Assembly (NCBI RefSeq): GCF_000767465.1
Contig: NZ_CP009291.1
Coordinates: forward strand, 2,832,501 to 2,896,500
From: Novosphingobium pentaromativorans US6-1
GTDB taxonomy: Bacteria; Pseudomonadota; Alphaproteobacteria; Sphingomonadales; Sphingomonadaceae
Direction of reading: 5' to 3'
DNA: 64,000 bases
The notes beneath the pieces are model-generated. The model saw nothing but the letters and a program-made list of their open reading frames with translations. It was not told the origin of the DNA and did not search any database. Each line of letters starts with the position of its first letter. Positions within the stretch are counted from its first letter, which is position 1. Shown piece by piece: positions 1 to 6,307 of this stretch. Both the position numbers and the translations under genes were made by a program.

Positions 1-320
1 CCGGCATTTTCTACGACCGGCAAACGCCGATGGACCTGATCGACGCCATTCGCCGTTTTGAAAGATGGCAGCCCCAATTCCAACCTCAAGAGGCCGTGCG
101 CAACGCGGCGCGGTTCGGCCCGGACGCCTTCGCCCGGGGTATTCTCGACGCGCTCGATCATTTTCGGCGCGAGGGCCGCCTCAGTAGCTTCGCATCATCG
201 ACAGGGCCATCGCAAAGGACAGCAAACCATGGCATTACGTGTGACGATAATGGCGCTTTGCATTCTGATCTCGGGATGCACCGGCACAGTTGCGACGACG
301 TCGCTGCCCAATGTCGATAA
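1..320 (+). CDS. Glycosyltransferase family 4, C-terminal end (partial)
   Basis: This is the 3' end of a gene that begins before the window; it is read in the frame starting at base 3 and stops with TAA at 318-320. The visible start, GIFYDRQTPMDLIDAIRRFE, resembles the C-terminal segment of GT-B glycosyltransferases, where a 'Q-T-P-x-x-L-I-x-A-I' stretch follows the nucleotide-sugar site. The last 30 or so residues overlap the start of the next gene by 92 bases and do not look like conserved protein, so this may be a run-on tail. The enzyme probably adds a sugar to the lipid-linked exopolysaccharide repeat unit on the cytoplasmic side. The donor and linkage cannot be read from this fragment. 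Confidence 0.65.
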   Translation, partial: GIFYDRQTPMDLIDAIRRFERWQPQFQPQEAVRNAARFGPDAFARGILDALDHFRREGRLSSFASSTGPSQRTANHGITCDDNGALHSDLGMHRHSCDDVAAQCR

Positions 321-780
321 TCTCGCTTACCACCTTTCTCCCGGCGATCGGCTTCGGCTTGAAGTGTTTCGCGAAGACGTCTTGAGCGGAGAATATGCCA
401 TCGACGATCAGGGGGTCATCACCTTGCCTCTGGCCGGTGAAGTGCGCGCTGGCGGCAAGACGCTTGCACAACTGCGGCAGGACCTGCAGTCGCTGCTTGG
501 CCAGGAATACGTGCGCGACGCTCGGATCAGTCTTGAGGTTGCGGGATATCGCCCGATCTACATCCTTGGCGAAGTTCAAAGACCTGGCGAATACCCATAT
601 GTCGAAGGGATGTCGGTCCATGGCCTTGTCGCGAAAGCAGGTGGTTTCACCTACCGCGCGAACGAACACGTGGTGTACGTTCGCCACGGCCGTGAACTTG
701 ATGAGAAGGCCTATCGCTTGACGAGCGGCGCTGCTGTGCTGCCGGGCGATACGGTTCGGGTCGGCGAACGGTATTTCTGA
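229..780 (+). CDS. Polysaccharide export outer-membrane lipoprotein (Wza/OPX family, short form)
   Basis: A 183-residue secreted lipoprotein. The ATG at 229 is chosen because a typical lipoprotein signal begins there (MALRVTIMALCILISGC, lipobox cysteine at residue 17), with AAGGACAG upstream. Mature residues of about 35-110 match the Poly_export domain (YHLSPGDRLRLEVFREDVLSG, then a D-x-x-G-x-I-x-L-P-x-x-G motif). Residues of about 115-180 match one SLBB domain (IYILGEVQRPGEYPY). Proteins of this family export capsule or exopolysaccharide across the outer membrane. At 183 residues it is about half the length of E. coli Wza and lacks the C-terminal amphipathic helix, so it probably works as a periplasmic or partial channel component. 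No Wzc/GumC-like partner is in the window. Confidence 0.9.
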   Translation: MALRVTIMALCILISGCTGTVATTSLPNVDNLAYHLSPGDRLRLEVFREDVLSGEYAIDDQGVITLPLAGEVRAGGKTLAQLRQDLQSLLGQEYVRDARISLEVAGYRPIYILGEVQRPGEYPYVEGMSVHGLVAKAGGFTYRANEHVVYVRHGRELDEKAYRLTSGAAVLPGDTVRVGERYF

Positions 781-787
781 TCTTCCT

Positions 788-2038
788 GTGTTGGACCGAT
801 GTATGCCAGGGCCATTGCTGCGACGCGTTGTCGTTCTGCACGACTATAGTGAAGCCCTGGGCGGTGCTTCGCATCTTGTACAGGTCTTGATAGGCGAACT
901 GCGCCGGCGTGGCCTGGCGACGACCTTTATTTCCGGCGATGCCGGTTCGCGGTTCGATCGTGCAGATGTCGAATTTCTGCCGCTTCACGGCAAGGCACTG
1001 CTCGAGCGGTCGAAACTCGGTGCCCTGACGTGCGGCTTGTACAACCATCGAGCCTTCGTGCGGACCAGGGAATGGATCGCGAATAACGATACCCCGGGCA
1101 CCATCTATCATCTTCATGGCTGGTCCAAGATCCTGACGCCTGCAATCTTCGCTGCGCTGCGCCAAGTTTCCGGCCGATTGATCCTGCATGGCCACGATTA
1201 CTTCAATGGCTGCCCCAACGGAGCATTCTTCGACTACGTTCGTGAGCAGGACTGCGCCGTGAAACCGCTGGGTGCTGCATGCCTGAAAAGCCGCTGCGAC
1301 AAAGCCTCTCATGCGCAGAAACTGTGGCGCGTGGGGCGGGAATCCTTGCGTCGCGGACTGCAACATGGGGGGACCAATGCCGCGCGTCTTCTGATGATCC
1401 ACCCTGGGCAAGAAGCGCAGTTTCGGCGAAGCGGCTGGAATTCCGGCCGGCTCCGAACGGTACGCAATCCTGTGTCACCCCTTTCTGTGGATCGCATAAA
1501 GGCCGAAGCCAACCGGGGCATAGTCTTTATCGGCCGGATTTCGACAGAGAAGGGGGCCGACCTCGCCGCAGCGGCGGCACGCCGATCCGGACTGCCGATT
1601 ACCTTTGTCGGTGATGGCAGTGAAGTCGATCTCGTTCGCAGGCGGAATCCGGGAGCGCAATTCCTCGGTCGGCAGGACCGCAGCGGTGTAGCCAAGGCCT
1701 TGTCGTCGGCGCGTGTCGCCGTGATGCCCAGCCGCTGGTCCGAGCCGTTTGGGTTGGTCGCTCTCGAGGCAGTGGCCTCGGGTGTCCCAGTGGTGGTCAG
1801 CCACCGTGCCCTCGTCGCCGAGGAGATCTCGGCGGCGGGATTTGGACTTGCCGTGAATACGTCCGATCTCGACGGCTTCGCGGGCCTACTGGCGGAGCTG
1901 GATCGGGACGATCGGGCAGTCGAAGCGATGTCGCGCGCGGGGCAAGTCGGCTATCGTTTGCTCTGCAACTCAGAAGAGAGCTGGGCTGACGAGGTCATTT
2001 CCCAGTATCGGCAAGTTCTTGCGCAAGCGACTTGCTGA
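788..2038 (+). CDS. Glycosyltransferase family 4 (GT-B fold)
   Basis: A 416-residue glycosyltransferase read from GTG at 788; an in-frame ATG at 803 would give 411 residues. Neither start has a strong ribosome binding site. The N-terminal Rossmann half includes VVVLHDYSEALGGASHLVQV, with the glycine-rich acceptor-side loop. The C-terminal half carries the nucleotide-sugar motif: GRISTEKGADL at about 250, then SRWSEPFGLVALEAVASGVP at about 315-334, which is the E-x7-E signature of GT4 enzymes. A cysteine-containing middle segment (GCPNGAFFDY...DCAVKPLGAACLKSRCDK) resembles that of other exopolysaccharide GT4 enzymes. It lies 7 bases after the export lipoprotein gene, so it is probably cotranscribed and contributes to the same polymer. 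Sugar specificity is unknown. Confidence 0.9.
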   Translation: MLDRCMPGPLLRRVVVLHDYSEALGGASHLVQVLIGELRRRGLATTFISGDAGSRFDRADVEFLPLHGKALLERSKLGALTCGLYNHRAFVRTREWIANNDTPGTIYHLHGWSKILTPAIFAALRQVSGRLILHGHDYFNGCPNGAFFDYVREQDCAVKPLGAACLKSRCDKASHAQKLWRVGRESLRRGLQHGGTNAARLLMIHPGQEAQFRRSGWNSGRLRTVRNPVSPLSVDRIKAEANRGIVFIGRISTEKGADLAAAAARRSGLPITFVGDGSEVDLVRRRNPGAQFLGRQDRSGVAKALSSARVAVMPSRWSEPFGLVALEAVASGVPVVVSHRALVAEEISAAGFGLAVNTSDLDGFAGLLAELDRDDRAVEAMSRAGQVGYRLLCNSEESWADEVISQYRQVLAQATC

Positions 2039-2070
2039 CGGGCTCCAGTCATGGCCAGCAGATCGGTTTG

Positions 2071-3510
2071 CTAAACGGATTGGCGGACCGCTGGGTATGC
2101 GGTGGGCGCAAGCAGTGCCTCGCGGCGCTTCGCATCGCTGATCGACAAGGCAGTCACCAGGCCAAAGCCGAAAGCCGTCATGCCGCCGAAGTCGGCATCG
2201 CCGACCATCAAGGTTACGACGAAGCTGGGAACAAAGGAAAAACGGAAGCCAGCAACCAGCAATTGGCTTTCGATGGGGGTGCCGGTCACGGGTCGTAGCA
2301 GCGATAGCAACGCGAAGGCGTAATAGAGCGCGCCGCCGATCAACCCCGCACCGCTGAGAATCGCGATGAAGCTGCTCGACGCGCGGGTACTGCCGATGCC
2401 GACACCGAAGCCATGCGTTGCAACTATGCTATCCCAGGCGATGGACCGCCACATTCCGCGCTCGGCGAATGAGTTCGATGCGGATTTCTGGAGGACCATG
2501 CGGTCGATCAGGTCGTAAACTGGGGTCAGTATCTCAGGCCGGACGATCAGGAGCAGTGACAAGCCGACCATGAGCGAGACAAGGACGCACAGTTCACCAG
2601 CCAGTCCCTGACGATAGATCGCGAACCTGTGTCCGTCGGCATTGGCGCGAAGCAGCCATTCAAGCCCGGCGACGGCCGCCAGGAGGGCAATTCCGACATA
2701 AGTCCCAGACGAGGTCGAGAGCCATGCGCAGAGTGCAAGCAGGGCGAGGACCCCCGGCACCAGGACGGTGCGGAGCGTTTCATCGAGCATGGCCCGGCGA
2801 TAGAAGTAGAGCGCGGCCATGAATGCCAGGCAGACCCCGCCATAGGCGGAAGCTTCCGGCATGAGGCCGACGACCCGCCGGGCGCCAAGCACTTCCACAT
2901 CGGTGACAAGTGCATAAGTTGCGGTGCGAAAAGGAGTGAGCAGGGGATCAAGGGGAAGGTAACGGCTCGCGTGATCGATGAGACCGGTCGCGGCAGTGAC
3001 CGCTGCGCCAAGGCTCAGGGCCTTGAGAGCATGCTGGCGGGTATTGGGCGATTGCAGGATCACGGTAAAGGCGAATACCGAGAAGACCGCGATCGTCAGA
3101 TAGGTAAATTGCGAGAGGTTCTGCAGTGTCGGCCGCAAGGGGGCGGTGTCGCTCAGGATGCCGCGGATCGGCACGATCATGACTGCATTTTCGAAAAGGC
3201 GCGGCATGAATACCGTGGTGACGGCAGCGACGAGCCAGAACAGGAACAGCAGCATCAATTTGTGCGGCGTCAGGGCCAGGGTCAGAATCTCGGCTGGCCC
3301 CTGAGGTTTGCAGAACGTGCGCACGATGATGAGCAGGGTAACCAGCGGCGTGGGGGTGAAGGTCAGCCCTCCGGTCAGGAATGTCGGGACAGCGGCGAAG
3401 GCGCCGAACGGCATAGTGACGAAGAAGAGATAGATCAGTACCGGCTTGCGGCTGATGAGGCCCCAGGCCGCAAGGGCCCAGAATATCGCAATGGGGAGCA
3501 GATTGATCAC
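2071..3510 (-). CDS. O-antigen ligase/Wzy-like polysaccharide polymerase, multi-pass membrane protein
   Basis: A 479-residue integral membrane protein with about 11-12 hydrophobic segments from residue 4 to the end, and a larger periplasmic loop near residues 300-370 (VRPEILTPVYDLIDRMVLQKS...). Its topology and its C-terminal GAGLIGGALYYAFALLSLL segment fit the Wzy/WaaL polymerase-ligase superfamily, including VpsF-like proteins of exopolysaccharide loci. In Wzx/Wzy-dependent assembly such a protein joins lipid-linked repeat units in the periplasm. Its ATG overlaps the stop of the upstream sulfotransferase by ATGA (3507-3510), so the two are translationally coupled. The primary sequence of these polymerases is poorly conserved, so the assignment rests on topology, length and context. 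Confidence 0.75.
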   Translation of the reverse strand: MINLLPIAIFWALAAWGLISRKPVLIYLFFVTMPFGAFAAVPTFLTGGLTFTPTPLVTLLIIVRTFCKPQGPAEILTLALTPHKLMLLFLFWLVAAVTTVFMPRLFENAVMIVPIRGILSDTAPLRPTLQNLSQFTYLTIAVFSVFAFTVILQSPNTRQHALKALSLGAAVTAATGLIDHASRYLPLDPLLTPFRTATYALVTDVEVLGARRVVGLMPEASAYGGVCLAFMAALYFYRRAMLDETLRTVLVPGVLALLALCAWLSTSSGTYVGIALLAAVAGLEWLLRANADGHRFAIYRQGLAGELCVLVSLMVGLSLLLIVRPEILTPVYDLIDRMVLQKSASNSFAERGMWRSIAWDSIVATHGFGVGIGSTRASSSFIAILSGAGLIGGALYYAFALLSLLRPVTGTPIESQLLVAGFRFSFVPSFVVTLMVGDADFGGMTAFGFGLVTALSISDAKRREALLAPTAYPAVRQSV

Positions 3511-4790
3511 CTTTCCGTCTGCGTCCTGCGAGCATCAATGGGCGTTACTGCTCGATCTTGAGTGGCGGCGGTTCGCGTCTCGCGCGGCTTTTCGTCCCAC
3601 ATGTCCAGCTTGCGTCCGATCAGGTCCTCGAATGCCGCGCGTCGTGGATTAAGATACTCGGAAAGGAACTGACGGGCTTCCGACTCATCGACTTCCGCCT
3701 TGTCGAACGTGACGGTCGAGCTTTCGCGCAACCAGTCGATCCATCCTCGGGGCAAGCGTGTGCGAAGGATTGCCCAAAGGGCGGAATCGCGCAGATTCCT
3801 GACCGCTGCAAAGCGCTGCCGGCGGCTGGTGGGCGGCGAGCGGTGGCGGTCGCTGAGTTGAGTCTCGTGATATTCGAATGGCGCTAGTCCGAGCCAATCG
3901 ATCACACTGGCCAGAACTTCCCGACGGCGCGTGCGCAGTTCCTCGGCGACTACGACATGGATCTGCTCGCGGTCGAAGTATTGCAGGTAGGCTTGCAGTT
4001 GCAGGGCATAGTCCGAAGTGTCCCGATAGAGCGGATCTTCGCGAACGGCCTGGCCGATCGGGCGGACTTCCTGGAATTCCTTGTAGCGCTGCCAGTAATG
4101 GCTGATGGCGCGCGTTACCGGTTCCCGAACCGTGTAGATGATGCGCGCGTCAGGGCAGGCTTCGGCAATGCGGGCGGGGACTCCGCTGCGGTGGGGCGCC
4201 TGCGAATAGTAGACGCTGCCTTCTCCGCGATAACGTGCCGTTGCCCCCTCTTTCCAAAGCGCGAGATAGGCCTGAGGATCGTGAGAGCAGGGCCGGCGGG
4301 CCATAATCGGCCAGGCCCGTTCCAGCTCTGACTGATCGACGAAGAAGCAGGGCTCCTTCTCACTACTCATGCAGATGTCGGGATGGGGCTTGAGGTATGC
4401 ATGCAGCGCACTGGAGCCCGACTTGGAAGCGCCGATCACGAAGAGGTTCGGCGCAGGCGGCCCCAGATCGGGCAAGGATGAAGCGGATTCGTGTGCGCCT
4501 GTCCCGTCCGGCGCGTGGTCCGGCAAGCTGTCGGTGAGGAGGAGGGCGCTTTCATGGGCCAATTGCGCATTCCTGATATTGCTGTGGAGGAAGTCCGCAT
4601 CGTAGCCCGGCCAGTCCGGTCTCGAAATCCGAGACGCTTCGGGAATGACGTAAACGGCTGCCGATTGCTCCGTTTTGGTCCTGATCTGCGGTTTCGTCAG
4701 CCGCCCACGCCCGAATTCGGATGAAATCCGCGTGGCCTTACCGATGTCCAGATGAACCGGACTGAAAATCCGGTTAATAGGGCAGCGCAA
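3507..4790 (-). CDS. Sulfotransferase domain protein (first of three)
   Basis: The ORF is 427 residues from a TTG codon at 4790, with no clear ribosome binding site, so the true start may lie further in. The first 110 residues or so are low-complexity and not recognised. The sulfotransferase domain begins at NLFVIGASKSGSSALHAYLK (5'-phosphosulfate loop), and the 3'-phosphate-binding strand is IIYTVREPVTRAISHYWQR, with the usual R-x-P-x-x-R-x-x-S pattern. These motifs bind PAPS, the sulfate donor. The family transfers sulfate to a hydroxyl or amino group, here most likely on a sugar of the exopolysaccharide. It is coupled to the downstream polymerase gene by a 4-base overlap, which supports a role in the same polymer. 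Confidence 0.85.
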   Translation of the reverse strand: MRCPINRIFSPVHLDIGKATRISSEFGRGRLTKPQIRTKTEQSAAVYVIPEASRISRPDWPGYDADFLHSNIRNAQLAHESALLLTDSLPDHAPDGTGAHESASSLPDLGPPAPNLFVIGASKSGSSALHAYLKPHPDICMSSEKEPCFFVDQSELERAWPIMARRPCSHDPQAYLALWKEGATARYRGEGSVYYSQAPHRSGVPARIAEACPDARIIYTVREPVTRAISHYWQRYKEFQEVRPIGQAVREDPLYRDTSDYALQLQAYLQYFDREQIHVVVAEELRTRRREVLASVIDWLGLAPFEYHETQLSDRHRSPPTSRRQRFAAVRNLRDSALWAILRTRLPRGWIDWLRESSTVTFDKAEVDESEARQFLSEYLNPRRAAFEDLIGRKLDMWDEKPRETRTAATQDRAVTPIDARRTQTER

Positions 4791-4936
4791 ACCAGCAGTC
4801 GCAACTTAACCATATCCGTAAGGGCCAATGGAAGGGATTTCAGGCTAACCCAATGGCGGAATATTAACGTCTTGACGTTACAGGATGGGAAGGTCGCGCT
4901 CGGGGATTACCGCGGCCACAACGCGGGGACTGGGAA

Positions 4937-5167
4937 ATGGCAACTTCAACGCTTCGCAAACCGATGCATCAGGGCAGTTCCGGCCCTGCGTCGAAGGCTG
5001 TGCCGAGTGCTAAGCGCGTGGGGCCGGAGGGCTCTCCGTGGCTGGTCATGCCTGCTCCGCTCGATACCGACACGCAATCGGAAGGACGAAAACCAGCGCT
5101 TGGCCTCGCCATTGCCTTGACGTTTTCAACTTGTTTCTGGGTGGCCGTAGCTATCTGGGCCTTTTGA
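4937..5167 (+). CDS. Small hypothetical single-pass membrane protein
   Basis: A possible 76-residue protein that is not recognised. The first 52 residues are polar and rich in Pro, Ser and Lys. The last 22 (LGLAIALTFSTCFWVAVAIW, then AF) form one clear hydrophobic segment that ends exactly at the stop, as in tail-anchored or small membrane proteins. A purine stretch (GGGGACTGGGAA) precedes the ATG. It lies between the minus-strand sulfotransferase and RTX genes and points the opposite way. It could also be a chance frame, although the clean C-terminal membrane helix argues for a real gene. Confidence 0.45.
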   Translation: MATSTLRKPMHQGSSGPASKAVPSAKRVGPEGSPWLVMPAPLDTDTQSEGRKPALGLAIALTFSTCFWVAVAIWAF

Positions 5168-5213
5168 AGGTTGGCGAGAGCACCCGGTCGCCGCCAAAGT
5201 CGTGACGGCACAA

Positions 5214-5254
5214 CGATGCCGGACCGAAGAGTAGGGTTCGACGATCCGGCATCG
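5214..5254. repeat. 10-bp perfect inverted repeat (stem-loop)
   Basis: CGATGCCGGA at 5214-5223 pairs perfectly with TCCGGCATCG at 5245-5254 across a 21-base loop. It lies between the end of the small plus-strand ORF and the end of the minus-strand RTX gene, where a bidirectional terminator would be expected. There is no T-run on either side, so termination is uncertain. Confidence 0.5.
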
Positions 5255-5295
5255 CATGTGTCCGCCTTTTGAAAGGGCGCCTTCAGTTCGGCCCG

Positions 5296-5859
5296 TCAGA
5301 CGATCAGGGTGGCTCCTGAGAAATCGCTTCCGGTCAACTGTTCGTCGTAGAAGGTGACGGTGGTGCTCCCGTATGTCAGGATCGTGTTGCTGCCGGCATA
5401 GGACAGACTGAACGTGCCTCCGTCGGTCAGCTCGACCGTGTCGTATCCGACTTCGAAATCGAAGACCTTGTCGGTCCCGTCATCGCTGTCGAATACAAAG
5501 GTGTCCAGGCCCATTTCGTTGTCGAAACCGTCACCGGCATTGTCCCCGTACAGTACGTCGTTACCGTCACCGCCGATGATCACGTCATTGCCGTCGCCGC
5601 CATAGAGGCGATCGTTCTGGGCGCCGCCGTCGAGCGTGTCGTCTCCCACGCCTCCGAAAAGCTTGTCGTTCGAGGAATCGCCTTGGATGAAGTCGTTGCC
5701 TTCATCGCCATAGAGGCGGTCGGCATTGGCCCCGCCATGAATTTCGTCATCGCTTCCCCCGGCTTTCACGACATCGCGCGCGCCACCGGAAAAGATGACG
5801 TCGGAGTCCGCCGTGCCGGCAATATTGTCGCCGCCGTCAGTGCCAAGAACATCTGCCAT
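5296..5859 (-). CDS. Small RTX (hemolysin-type calcium-binding repeat) protein
   Basis: A 187-residue protein. The start at 5859 is chosen because GGAAAGGA lies just upstream of ATG and the sequence begins MADVLGTDGGDNIAGTADSD, typical of RTX proteins. From residue 8 to about 115 it is built of nonapeptide repeats of the GGxGxDxLx type (RLYGDEGNDFIQGD, KLFGGVGDDTLDGG, RLYGGDGNDVIIGG), which fold into a calcium-bound parallel beta-roll. The end (TFSLSYAGSNTILTYGSTTV, then TFYDEQL) is hydrophobic and beta-rich, as in C-terminal type I secretion signals. There is no Sec signal and no type I exporter gene in the window. Lying inside the exopolysaccharide locus, it may be a secreted matrix protein; no enzymatic domain is visible. 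Confidence 0.88.
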   Translation of the reverse strand: MADVLGTDGGDNIAGTADSDVIFSGGARDVVKAGGSDDEIHGGANADRLYGDEGNDFIQGDSSNDKLFGGVGDDTLDGGAQNDRLYGGDGNDVIIGGDGNDVLYGDNAGDGFDNEMGLDTFVFDSDDGTDKVFDFEVGYDTVELTDGGTFSLSYAGSNTILTYGSTTVTFYDEQLTGSDFSGATLIV

Positions 5860-6242
5860 CGGAACATTCCTTTCCAAAAGATCCGTAAGTTGATCTGCCC
5901 CGCATTCGAGGTGCCGGCGTCCCTTTTGTCTTTTCGGCGAGCCGAACCACCTTTGCGATGGCCCGTCACGAAACAAGGCGCGTCATTGAACGCGCCCAAC
6001 CCTCTTAAATTCGCGGATGTTTGTCAGGCGAGATGCCTCGGTATCGGAGCGGCCCGGCTTTTTCTATCGCGCCGCGCTCCAGCCCCCGGCCAAGTGTCGG
6101 CCCGGAATTTCAGGCGTGGACAGGCGGACTTAGGGCGCTGGCCGATGATCCGATCCAGAGCATAATGCCCAAGCGGAAGCTTCAATCAAAGGGAATAGCG
6201 GCCCCGCCGTGGCAGAGGCCGCTGTCATTGAGGCACAGGATC
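5860..6242. other. Noncoding gap between two minus-strand RTX genes
   Basis: About 380 bases between the small RTX gene's start and the stem-loop after the protease gene. ORFs crossing it show no protein-like composition. It probably holds the promoter of the small RTX gene. A shorter inverted repeat is present here (AGCGGCC at 6197-6203 with GGCCGCT at 6217-6223). No confident -35/-10 pair was seen. Confidence 0.5.
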
Positions 6243-6296
6243 GGACGCGTTGCCGCTTTCCGGCCGCCCCGAGTCCGGAAAAGCGGCGACGCGTCC
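6243..6296 (-). terminator. Long stem-loop directly after the RTX protease gene
   Basis: Bases 6243-6263 pair with 6275-6296 in a stem of about 21 pairs with one bulged A and one G-U pair, closing an 11-base loop. It begins 11 bases beyond the stop codon of the minus-strand protease gene. There is no U-run after it, so it is either a terminator of the kind common in GC-rich genomes or a 3' mRNA-stabilising structure. Confidence 0.6.
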
Positions 6297-6307
6297 TGCC
6301 CCAGGGA

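Noticed and set aside
2629..3561. 310-codon plus-strand ORF opposite the polymerase gene
   Set aside because: The opposite strand encodes a convincing multi-pass membrane protein coupled to its neighbour. This frame has a low-complexity, highly charged composition.
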